Of a DNA stretch of 19,471 nucleotides, positions 13,969-19,471 are shown in pieces. Position numbers and translations under genes: made by a program. The notes beneath the pieces are model-generated. The model was not told the origin of the DNA. It searched no databases and saw only the letters and a list, made by a program, of their open reading frames with translations. This stretch comes from an uncultured Eubacteriales bacterium (GTDB lineage: Bacteria; Bacillota; Clostridia; Oscillospirales; Oscillospiraceae). The number at the start of each line of letters is the position of its first letter. Position 1 is the stretch's first letter. The stretch covers positions 1 to 19,471 of the forward strand of contig UQZR01000032.1 in NCBI GenBank assembly GCA_900545585.1, given 5' to 3'.

Positions 13969-16044
13969 ATGGAGAGCACCTCCCCCGCCCAACCGGATAC
14001 TGTGTCGCAGCCGGAGGCACCTGCGGCCTCCCGCTATTCGCTGCGCTGGCTCTTTTTCCCGCTGGCCCTGCTGTACCATGAACTGCTGCTGCGCGCTTTC
14101 GACAGCGGCACTGTCTTTTTCGACGCGGCGCTGGCGCCTACCGCCCTGACCGCGCTGGGTCTGGGCCTGCTCATCAGCCTGCTGGCCAATGCTCTGCCCT
14201 GCCGCAGGGTCTCCCGCTGGGCCGTGCTGACCCTGACGCTGCTGTGGACCGTTTACGTCTGCGTGGAGTACTGCTGTAAGAGCTACTTCAAGTCCTACTT
14301 TGCCCTGACGTTCATGGTCACCATGACCGGTCACGTGGTGGGCGACTTCGCCGGCACCATCCCCGATGTGGTGCTGCCCCGCCTGCCCTTCATCCTCCTG
14401 GCGCTGGTGCCGCCGGTGCTGGCCATTGTCCTGCGCCGCCGCATCGTACCGGAGGTCTCCATGGGCCGCCGCGGCCTGCTGGTGCTGGCGCTGCTGGCCC
14501 TGTTGACGCTGGGCGGCGGAGACGCCATCGGCCGCTTCGGCCCCAGCGCCGCGCTGTTCACCTACGACTTCAACACCAACAGTGCCGTCCCCCGCTTCGG
14601 TCTGAACACTGCTCTGCGGCTAGAGCTGACCTACGCCGTCACCGGCGTACCCACGCCGCCGCTGGAACCCCTGCCGGAGCCTGACCCCGAACCGGAACCG
14701 GAGCCCACGCCCGTGGACTACGGCTACAATATGCTGGACATCGACTTTACCGCGTTGGCCGAGTCCACCGGCGACAGCACGCTGGCTTCGCTGCACCGTT
14801 ATATGGCCGCCCGTACTCCCTCCCGCCGGAACCAGTATACCGGCATGTTCGCAGGCAAGAACCTGATCCTGCTGACAGCGGAGTCTTTCTCGCCCTGGTT
14901 CATCTCTCAGGAGCTGACCCCCACCCTGTACCGCCTGACCCACGAGGGCTTCGTGTTCAGCAACTACTACCAGCCCGGCTGGGGCCAGTCCACCACCGGC
15001 GGCGAGTTTGCCGTCCTCACCGGCCTGCTGCCCACATGGGTGGGCGGCGATGTCAGCTTCTGGGCCAGCCGCTATGACTACATGCCGCTGGCGCTGGGCT
15101 ATCAGTTCCGTGCTCTGGGCTATCAGACACCGGCGTGGCACAACAACACCTATAATTATTATGGCCGCAACGCCACTCACCCCAACCTGGGCTACGACTA
15201 TGAGGGCATTGGCTCCGGTCTGACTCTGGCCACGCAGGACAGCAGCTGGCCCTACTCCGATCTGGAAATGCTGGAGGCCACGCTGGACAGCTATGCGGAC
15301 ACCTACCTCACCACCGGCCAGCCCTTCCACGCCTACTACATGACCGTCAGCGGCCACGGCAGCTATAACTGGGGCCAGTCCATGGCTGCCAAGAACCGCG
15401 CCGCAGCGGAGGCCGCCTACCCCAACGCCAGTGCGCCGGTGCAGGCCTACGTAGCCGCCAACCTGGAGCTGGAGGCCGCCCTGACGTATCTGGTGGACCA
15501 GCTGGAGGCCCGCGGCATCGCCGCCGACACCGTGATCTGTCTCTCCGCCGACCACTACCCCTACGCGCTGGCGGAGACCGGCGTGGACTACTACGCCGAG
15601 CTGACGGGCCGTCAGGACTCGGATCTGGACACCTCCCGCTACCGCAACGCGCTGATTCTCTGGTGCGGAGGCATGGACCAGCCCGTCACTGTGGACACGC
15701 CCTGCAGCGCCGTGGACATCGTGCCCACCCTCAGCAACCTGTTCGGCCTTCGCTACGACTCCCGCCTGCTGTCCGGCCGCGACATTCTGGCAGATAACTA
15801 CGACCCCGCCAGTGCCTCCGGCTGCATCCCGCTGGTGGTGCTGCCCACTCCCGTGGGCAACAGCTGGGCCACCGCCGCCGGCGTCTACGAGGCCCGCACC
15901 GGCACCTTCACTCCCGCCCCCGGCGTCACACCGGAGGAGGGCTACGTGGACGCCGTCAACCGCCTTGTCTCCGCCAAATACACCTACGCGCGGCTCATCA
16001 TCCAGTACGACTACTACCGCATCGTGCTGGGAGAGAATGAATGA
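13969..16044 (+). CDS. LTA synthase-like membrane sulfatase-family protein
   Basis: 691 residues. Five hydrophobic segments fill the first about 190 residues, followed by a Pro/Glu/Asp-rich linker (PLPEPDPEPEPEPTPVDYG) and an extracellular alkaline-phosphatase-superfamily domain. Catalytic and metal-binding positions are in place: Glu305 in ESFS, Thr342 in STTGGEF as nucleophile, His463 in SGHGSY, and Asp528-His529 in SADHYPY. LtaS enzymes move glycerol phosphate from phosphatidylglycerol onto lipoteichoic acid. Related proteins transfer other phospho-groups, so I do not claim the polyglycerolphosphate product. ATG 13969 is chosen for its AAGGTGG eight bases upstream; a GTG at 13957 lies inside that site. 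Single gene with its own promoter and terminator. Confidence 0.93.
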   Translation: MESTSPAQPDTVSQPEAPAASRYSLRWLFFPLALLYHELLLRAFDSGTVFFDAALAPTALTALGLGLLISLLANALPCRRVSRWAVLTLTLLWTVYVCVEYCCKSYFKSYFALTFMVTMTGHVVGDFAGTIPDVVLPRLPFILLALVPPVLAIVLRRRIVPEVSMGRRGLLVLALLALLTLGGGDAIGRFGPSAALFTYDFNTNSAVPRFGLNTALRLELTYAVTGVPTPPLEPLPEPDPEPEPEPTPVDYGYNMLDIDFTALAESTGDSTLASLHRYMAARTPSRRNQYTGMFAGKNLILLTAESFSPWFISQELTPTLYRLTHEGFVFSNYYQPGWGQSTTGGEFAVLTGLLPTWVGGDVSFWASRYDYMPLALGYQFRALGYQTPAWHNNTYNYYGRNATHPNLGYDYEGIGSGLTLATQDSSWPYSDLEMLEATLDSYADTYLTTGQPFHAYYMTVSGHGSYNWGQSMAAKNRAAAEAAYPNASAPVQAYVAANLELEAALTYLVDQLEARGIAADTVICLSADHYPYALAETGVDYYAELTGRQDSDLDTSRYRNALILWCGGMDQPVTVDTPCSAVDIVPTLSNLFGLRYDSRLLSGRDILADNYDPASASGCIPLVVLPTPVGNSWATAAGVYEARTGTFTPAPGVTPEEGYVDAVNRLVSAKYTYARLIIQYDYYRIVLGENE

Positions 16045-16047
16045 CGT

Positions 16048-16086
16048 AAAAAAAGCTGTTCTGTCTCTGACAGAACAGCTTTTTTG
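16048..16086. terminator. Bidirectional terminator (LTA-synthase-like gene / hydrogenase gene)
   Basis: Stem GCTGTTCTGTC (16055-16065) / GACAGAACAGC (16069-16079), TCT loop, A-run at 16048-16053 and T-run at 16081-16086. It follows the LTA-like stop by 10 bases and is also the nearest terminator for the minus-strand hydrogenase transcript. Confidence 0.92.
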
Positions 16087-16210
16087 TATATGGAAAACCA
16101 CTCGCCTGCTTCCTCTTCTGATTCAAAGCTGGTGCGCATACCACTCTCCGCCGGTGGGCCGGAACCCCGCGGTTCGGGAGGTCGATGGCATATACCTCAG
16201 TGTCTCCGCG

Positions 16211-17752
16211 TCAGTGGCGCTCCACGTAGTCCCACTCATCGCCGTTCTCGTACACCAGATGGATATCCTCCAGATAGGGGGTATCCATGGGGTTGGCCAT
16301 GGGCGCCGCCTGCTTGTAGCGTTCCAGATTCCGGCGGGACTTCTCCGCCGGCTGGACTGTACCGGCGCCTGCGATGCAGCCGCCCGGGCAGGCCATGCCC
16401 TCCAGCAGATAGCCGTTGTACTTGCCGGTGCGAGCGACGCGCAGCATCTTGCGGCACTCGTCCAGGCCCTCCGCCGCTACGGTCTTGACCTCCACCTCGG
16501 GACGGATCCGGTGGATGACCTCCTCCACTGCCTTGGCCACGCCGCCGCCGGCGGCGAAGCCCACGCCGGGGGCGGATGCCTCGTAGTGGGCCGCGCTGTC
16601 CTCGATCTGGGAGAAGTCGATGCCCTTGGCCTCGAACATGCCCCGCAGCTCCTCAAATGTCAGCACGAAGTCCACATCGCTGCGGACGGAACGGCGGCTG
16701 GCCTCCAGCTTCTTGGCGGCGCAGGGGCCGATAAAGGCGATGCGGCAGTTGGGGTCCTTCTTTTTCAGCAGCCGCGCCGTCAGCACCATGGGCGTCATGG
16801 TCATGGAGATGTAGGGTGCGAAGCCCGGGAACTCCTTCTTGGCCATGACAGACCAGGCGGGGCAGCAGGAGGTCGCCATGAACGGCTGCTTCTCCGGCAC
16901 GTCCCGCAGGAACTCCTCGGCCTCCTCGATGGCGCACAGGTCGGCGCCGATGGCCACCTCCTCCAGAGAGACAAAGCCCAGCATCTTCATGGCCTCGCGG
17001 ATCTGGCCCGGAGTCACGTTGTCGCCGAACTGGCCCCAGAAGGCCGGCGCGATGATGGCTACCACCTTATCGCCCTTGCGGATGGCGTGAATCAGCTGGA
17101 ACAGCTGGCCCTTGTCCACGATGGCACCGAAGGGGCAGTTCACCAGACACATGCCGCAGTTCACGCACTTGTCGTAGTCGATGTCCGCCCGTCCGTACTC
17201 ATCCTGTCCGATGGCGTGCATGCCGCAGGCCTCCTGACAGGGGCGGGTGAACTTGATAATGGCCTGATAGGAGCAGGCTTCCTTGCACTTGCCGCATTTG
17301 ATGCACTTATCCTGGTCGATGACGGCCTGACCCCGCTCCGTGGAGATGGCCCCCTTGGGGCAGGCGTGCTGACAGTGCCTCGCCAAACAGCCCTGGCATG
17401 CGCTGGTCACCTCGTAGTGGGTGGGCGCGCAGGCATTGCAGGCGTACTTGATGACGTTGATCAGCGGGGGATCGTAGTACTTCGCGGCAATGGCACTCTC
17501 CTCCACGCCGTCGGACAGCACCGAGTGCTCCGTCACCGGCCGCAGCGGCAGGCCCATAGCCAGCCGGATGCGCTCACCCACGATGGCCCGCTCCAGAAAC
17601 ACGGACTCCCGCTGCCGCCCCACCTCGCCGGGCACGATCTCATAGGGCAGCTTCTCCATGCGCGTGTAGTCTCCACCCTCATAGGCCAGCTTCGCCACCT
17701 CGGCAAAGACCCGCTTGCGGATGTCCGCAACACCGCACTTGATATTTCTCAT
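16211..17752 (-). CDS. [FeFe]-hydrogenase-like protein, group B type
   Basis: 513 residues. The N-terminus carries many cysteines: 105, 108, 119, 122, 127 and 131 in an irregular cluster, then 150/153/156/160, 172/176 and 196/199/202/206 in ferredoxin-type repeats, suggesting several 4Fe-4S clusters. The H-cluster domain has L1 TSCCPAWS (Cys296-297), L2 IGPCAAKKLEA (Cys344) and L3 EGMACPGGC (Cys455, Cys459), so all cysteines and the L1 thiol expected for the H-cluster are present. The IGPC form of L2 and PAW in L1 match the poorly studied group B rather than the classical MPC form. It would exchange electrons with ferredoxin in the cytoplasm; actual H2 production is not shown. Start ATG 17752 has GGGAGG 10 bases upstream. 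No hydE/F/G maturases are in the window. Confidence 0.93.
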   Translation of the reverse strand: MRNIKCGVADIRKRVFAEVAKLAYEGGDYTRMEKLPYEIVPGEVGRQRESVFLERAIVGERIRLAMGLPLRPVTEHSVLSDGVEESAIAAKYYDPPLINVIKYACNACAPTHYEVTSACQGCLARHCQHACPKGAISTERGQAVIDQDKCIKCGKCKEACSYQAIIKFTRPCQEACGMHAIGQDEYGRADIDYDKCVNCGMCLVNCPFGAIVDKGQLFQLIHAIRKGDKVVAIIAPAFWGQFGDNVTPGQIREAMKMLGFVSLEEVAIGADLCAIEEAEEFLRDVPEKQPFMATSCCPAWSVMAKKEFPGFAPYISMTMTPMVLTARLLKKKDPNCRIAFIGPCAAKKLEASRRSVRSDVDFVLTFEELRGMFEAKGIDFSQIEDSAAHYEASAPGVGFAAGGGVAKAVEEVIHRIRPEVEVKTVAAEGLDECRKMLRVARTGKYNGYLLEGMACPGGCIAGAGTVQPAEKSRRNLERYKQAAPMANPMDTPYLEDIHLVYENGDEWDYVERH

Positions 17753-17804
17753 TCTTTTTTGTCCTCCCAAAATCCACCCTAAAGGGCTTCTATACCAATT
17801 GTGT

Positions 17805-17834
17805 ATTATACCTGCTCCCCCCATAAAAAGGCAA
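17805..17834 (-). promoter_or_regulatory. Promoter of the hydrogenase-like gene
   Basis: On the minus strand, TTGCCT (17829-17834), 18-base spacer and perfect TATAAT (17805-17810), about 50 bases before the start codon. Confidence 0.72.
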
Positions 17835-17855
17835 TATCTTTCGTAAGGAATTTTT

Positions 17856-17873
17856 TTCACCCTCATAGGTGAA
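17856..17873. promoter_or_regulatory. Palindrome upstream of the hydrogenase promoter, candidate operator
   Basis: TTCACC (17856-17861), six bases, GGTGAA (17868-17873), a perfect interrupted dyad about 22 bases upstream of the -35 box. The size suits a dimeric regulator, probably an activator from its position. It does not match the clostridial Rex box closely. The regulator is unknown. Confidence 0.5.
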
Positions 17874-18016
17874 TTCTCTTGCAACCTGCACAATCCCCCT
17901 ATATAAAGCCGCTATTCCCCCATTATATCCGCAAATATTCCGTAAAAAATACACGAAAAATCCGCATCATACTTAATAGAAATTTTATATCTAATTTTCG
18001 ATTATCCGCATAAACA

Positions 18017-18044
18017 CTATACTTTCAAGTATTTTGAAGTATAG
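18017..18044. repeat. Inverted repeat with AAGTATA half-sites
   Basis: CTATACTT-T-CAA on the left pairs with TTG-AAGTATAG on the right, 11 base pairs with one bulged T. The arms contain TATACTT and AAGTATA, and CAAGTAT lies inside. These match the halves of the palindrome at 19140-19151 in front of the XRE cassette. Confidence 0.55.
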
Positions 18045-18049
18045 AAAAC

Positions 18050-18084
18050 CATTCATTTTACCACGAATTTACCACGATTGAATG
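18050..18084. repeat. Tandem 10-mers inside an inverted repeat
   Basis: TTTACCACGA occurs twice (18057-18066 and 18068-18077, period 11), flanked by CATTCA (18050-18055) and TGAATG (18079-18084). An 11-base period puts both copies on the same DNA face, as for a protein that binds cooperatively. Integrase arm sites and replication-initiator sites can look like this. No integrase or Rep gene is in the window. Confidence 0.55.
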
Positions 18085-18111
18085 AGCCTTGATATGATGA
18101 TAAAACGACTA

Positions 18112-18144
18112 AGGGAGATAGCACAAATAACTGTGCCTCTCCCT
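18112..18144 (+). terminator. Strong hairpin, possible terminator
   Basis: AGGGAGA plus GCACA pair with TGTGC plus TCTCCCT around AATAAC, with a small internal loop. The plus-strand tail ATATTTTCTTTG is only moderately T-rich. It may terminate a plus-strand transcript or close an RNA element; no plus-strand gene precedes it. Confidence 0.45.
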
Positions 18145-18245
18145 ATATTTTCTTTGTTTATTCCGTTGATTACTTCATTTGATTTCAAACTTTAACGCCT
18201 TTTTATATCTCGTTTTTTTATTCCTATTATATTCATACCTCAATT

Positions 18246-18575
18246 CTACTTTTTAAAGCTAATAAGTTTTCCGTTGTATTTTACAATGATGAATATGATA
18301 TAAAACACTCCTACAACAATCAAAGTAAGCCCTATGTAGTAGCCTAATTCAGAATGAGAGATTAAATTGATAATCGGCATAGCAATAACGCCAATGCTAA
18401 CCAGCAGAGAACCTATTCCTATTCTTTTTGTAAACGCTTTTTTATCTTTTGGGTTGAGATGTGTATAATGATAACTATGTAAGAAAGTAATATTTTCTTT
18501 TATACCCACTTGATAAGATAAAAATAATAAAAACAATCCCATAACTATTTCAACAACCACTTCTTCTATTTCCAT
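18246..18575 (-). CDS. Small membrane protein (DUF3784-like)
   Basis: 109 residues with three hydrophobic segments (about 5-22, 50-70 and 76-97). The loop HSYHYTHLNPKDKKAFTKRI followed by a Gly-rich helix resembles small membrane proteins of the DUF3784 kind, but this is a pattern impression, not a firm match. I choose ATG 18575 (MEIEEVVV), nine bases after AAGGAG; an ATG at 18581 is only three bases from it. That ribosome site overlaps the stop of the XRE gene, so this is the third gene of the cassette. The codons are AT-rich, unlike the genes to the left. Confidence 0.8.
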   Translation of the reverse strand: MEIEEVVVEIVMGLFLLFLSYQVGIKENITFLHSYHYTHLNPKDKKAFTKRIGIGSLLVSIGVIAMPIINLISHSELGYYIGLTLIVVGVFYIIFIIVKYNGKLISFKK

Positions 18576-18588
18576 AATCATACACTCC

Positions 18589-18798
18589 TTAATCAAAATA
18601 AAATAATTCCTCAAATTTTTTATCTAAAGCTATACAAAGCACTAATGCTAATTTTGCTGTTGGATTGAACTGTCCTGTTTCAATAGAACTTATTGTGTTA
18701 CGGGAAACTCCAACCATTTCTGCTAATTCCGTTTGCGATAATTTTTTTTCTTTTCGCACCTCTTTTAATCTATTTTTTAAAATTAAATGTTCGTTCAT
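18589..18798 (-). CDS. XRE family transcriptional regulator
   Basis: 69 residues, a single Cro/CI-type helix-turn-helix (residues about 8-64): LKEVRKEKKLSQTELAEMVG, then VSRNTISSIETGQFNPTAKL, ending in the frequent tail LALDKKFEELFYF type (here CIALDKKFEELFYFD). It starts one base after the stop of the DUF6442-like gene (TAATATG) with only a weak ribosome site, so it relies on translational coupling. It is very likely the repressor of its own cassette through the palindrome at 19140-19151. Confidence 0.93.
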   Translation of the reverse strand: MNEHLILKNRLKEVRKEKKLSQTELAEMVGVSRNTISSIETGQFNPTAKLALVLCIALDKKFEELFYFD

Positions 18799-18799
18799 A

Positions 18800-19114
18800 T
18801 TACAAACCTGCTGTCAAAAATTTATAAAAGTAATACAACATAAATAGGACAAAGAATAGGGCAGTAACAAATTTAGGTTTACTTCTTGAAAGATATGCTT
18901 CATAACTCATATATCCAAATGCTACCGACCAAATAATTGTCATTATGTCATTGTAAGGTTCTTTACAAATAACCTTAATAACAAAGATTAAAATGCAGAC
19001 AAGCAACACAAACATTAGCCCAAAAGATTTCCCTTTAAGTTTAATGTGTTTTTCATACTCATCAAGATATAAGTTATCTTTTTTGTTTTGTGACAGTATT
19101 TTTTCTTTATCCAT
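18800..19114 (-). CDS. DUF6442-like small membrane protein
   Basis: 104 residues. A charged N-terminus (MDKEKILSQNKKDN, then DEYEKHIKLKGKS) precedes three hydrophobic segments (about 31-49, 57-75 and 83-101). This layout, with a start like MxKExIL and an E/K-rich stretch before three helices, matches what I know of DUF6442 proteins, which usually sit beside an XRE regulator. No function is known. It is the first gene of the cassette, with GGGG about 9 bases before ATG. AT-rich codon use. Confidence 0.82.
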   Translation of the reverse strand: MDKEKILSQNKKDNLYLDEYEKHIKLKGKSFGLMFVLLVCILIFVIKVICKEPYNDIMTIIWSVAFGYMSYEAYLSRSKPKFVTALFFVLFMLYYFYKFLTAGL

Positions 19115-19139
19115 TTATATTACCCCTTTCCAAAAATAC

Positions 19140-19151
19140 CAAGTATACTTG
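19140..19151. promoter_or_regulatory. Perfect 12-base palindrome, candidate XRE operator
   Basis: CAAGTATACTTG lies between the -10 box (19160-19165) and the first start codon (19114), about at the transcription start. A repressor bound here would block the cassette promoter. Confidence 0.65.
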
Positions 19152-19159
19152 TCATTTTT

Positions 19160-19187
19160 ATTATAATACTCAATCTCTAAAAGTCAA
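19160..19187 (-). promoter_or_regulatory. Promoter of the XRE cassette
   Basis: On the minus strand, TTGACT (19182-19187), 16-base spacer and perfect TATAAT (19160-19165). It drives the three genes from 19114 down to 18246. Confidence 0.82.
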
Positions 19188-19216
19188 TGTTTTTATACTG
19201 TTTTCTTATTATTTTA

Positions 19217-19254
19217 TGACGGCGTATTTTTTTCCATGAGATTATACGCCGTCA
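19217..19254. repeat. Inverted repeat with 11-base arms
   Basis: TGACGGCGTAT (19217-19227) and ATACGCCGTCA (19244-19254) around a 16-base loop containing a T-run. It lies directly after the stop of the gene remnant on the minus strand and upstream of the cassette promoter, so it is probably the old terminator stem of that gene, but it lacks a good T-tail. Confidence 0.6.
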
Positions 19255-19258
19255 ATAA

Positions 19259-19354
19259 TTATGTTACAATTTTCCAGTTACTATCCTTATGGAGCATAAG
19301 CTCATACTGTGATACTTGCGTCGCCTTTGTCTGATTGTCGATAAACTCATGACA
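19259..19354 (-). pseudogene. Remnant: C-terminal end of an unidentified protein
   Basis: Minus-strand frame of 31 codons without a start, ending in TAA at 19259-19261. The tail QYELMLHKDSNWKIVT reads like the last strands of an NTF2-like or similar domain, where W-K-I-V endings are common. A TAG at 19355-19357 in the same frame blocks any longer reading, so only the C-terminus remains. I do not know the family; genes with such tails occur in conjugative elements, which is an inference from memory of the pattern. Confidence 0.4.
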
Positions 19355-19393
19355 CTACACCTTGTTTCCTCTTGTCTGCCAGAAACAGAAAAG

Positions 19394-19456
19394 AAAAAGC
19401 CCTGTCAAGAGCCTTGCCACCATTGGTGGTGCTTTGCACTCTTTACTGGGCTTTTT
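19394..19456. terminator. Long bulged hairpin with A- and T-runs
   Basis: AAAAAGCCC (19395-19403) pairs with GGGCTTTTT (19448-19456), and inner pairs include AAGAG/CTCTT and CCACC/GGTGG. The A-run and T-run allow termination in both directions. On the minus strand it would end a gene entering from the right. Confidence 0.6.
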
Positions 19457-19471
19457 GTTTGCTGTATCTTC

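Larger units (their letters stand above)
17874..18245. other. AT-rich intergenic region with repeats and no recognised gene
   Basis: About 370 bases where composition turns sharply AT-rich. It holds the inverted repeat at 18017-18044, the tandem 10-mers at 18050-18084 and a hairpin at 18112-18144. A 37-codon frame at 18082-18195 has no ribosome site and I do not call it. The region may include the junction between chromosome and a mobile element. Confidence 0.55.

Noticed and set aside
14620..17782. Long open frames antisense to the LTA-synthase-like and hydrogenase genes (14620-16101 minus; 15812-17782 plus)
   Set aside because: The opposite strands carry complete proteins with catalytic motifs, promoters and terminators; these frames cross the terminator at 16048-16086.
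18050..18084. CRISPR-like repeat
   Set aside because: Only two 10-base copies separated by a single base, with no spacers and no cas genes in the window.
18082..18195. 37-codon plus-strand frame starting MSLDMMIKRLREIAQI
   Set aside because: No ribosome site, overlap with the tandem-repeat region and the hairpin at 18112-18144; probably chance in AT-rich sequence.

Overview
The window looks like a chromosomal segment of a GC-rich anaerobic Firmicute of the Clostridia, most plausibly the Oscillospiraceae/Ruminococcaceae group. The support is strong AAGGAGG-type ribosome sites, TTGACA/TATAAT promoters with 17-base spacers, an FMN riboswitch in front of a RibU-type ECF transporter, a BMP-type nucleoside ABC transporter, butyrate kinase, an indolepyruvate:ferredoxin oxidoreductase and an [FeFe]-hydrogenase-like enzyme. 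Species cannot be fixed from the sequence alone. From 1 to about 17.75 kb the DNA is GC-rich. From about 17.8 kb to the right end it is strongly AT-rich and looks foreign.

Layout, left to right. A probable 3' end of an upstream gene with its terminator (2-110). A LysR regulator on the minus strand (to about 1037). A 360-base spacer with two inverted repeats. A small unknown gene followed by a DUF1275/YoaK membrane protein, sharing one promoter (1341-2451). A structured stretch and a minus-strand tRNA-Leu(CAG) with consensus promoter and terminator (2651-2829). A TetR-family regulator (2955-3563). A minus-strand ABC operon for nucleoside-type substrates: ATPase, two permeases, then a lipoprotein substrate-binding protein (8273 down to 3640). 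A plus-strand operon of butyrate kinase, iorA and iorB (8664-12117). A converging minus-strand ribU with its FMN riboswitch (12180-13039). A DUF2975 membrane protein with a YozG-like XRE regulator (13162-13878). An LTA-synthase-like membrane sulfatase (13969-16044). A converging minus-strand group-B-like [FeFe]-hydrogenase protein (17752 down to 16211). Finally the AT-rich stretch holds a three-gene minus-strand cassette (DUF6442-like membrane protein, XRE regulator, second small membrane protein; 19114 down to 18246) and a gene remnant near the right end.

How the genes may work together. IorAB oxidatively decarboxylates 2-oxoacids made from amino acids to acyl-CoA and reduces ferredoxin. The acyl-phosphate kinase (Buk) in the same operon would recover ATP as the acid is released, if a phosphotransacylase is supplied from elsewhere. 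The hydrogenase-like protein about 4 kb downstream could be connected to the same ferredoxin pool, but it is a separate transcription unit with three AT-rich or regulatory features of its own. The ABC operon supplies nucleosides and RibU supplies riboflavin. No CRISPR array, rRNA, transposase or integrase gene is visible. The most unusual part is the AT-rich right end: a regulator cassette with a perfect palindromic operator candidate, repeated half-sites at the other flank, tandem 10-mers inside an inverted repeat, and a truncated coding remnant. Together these suggest the end of an integrated mobile element.
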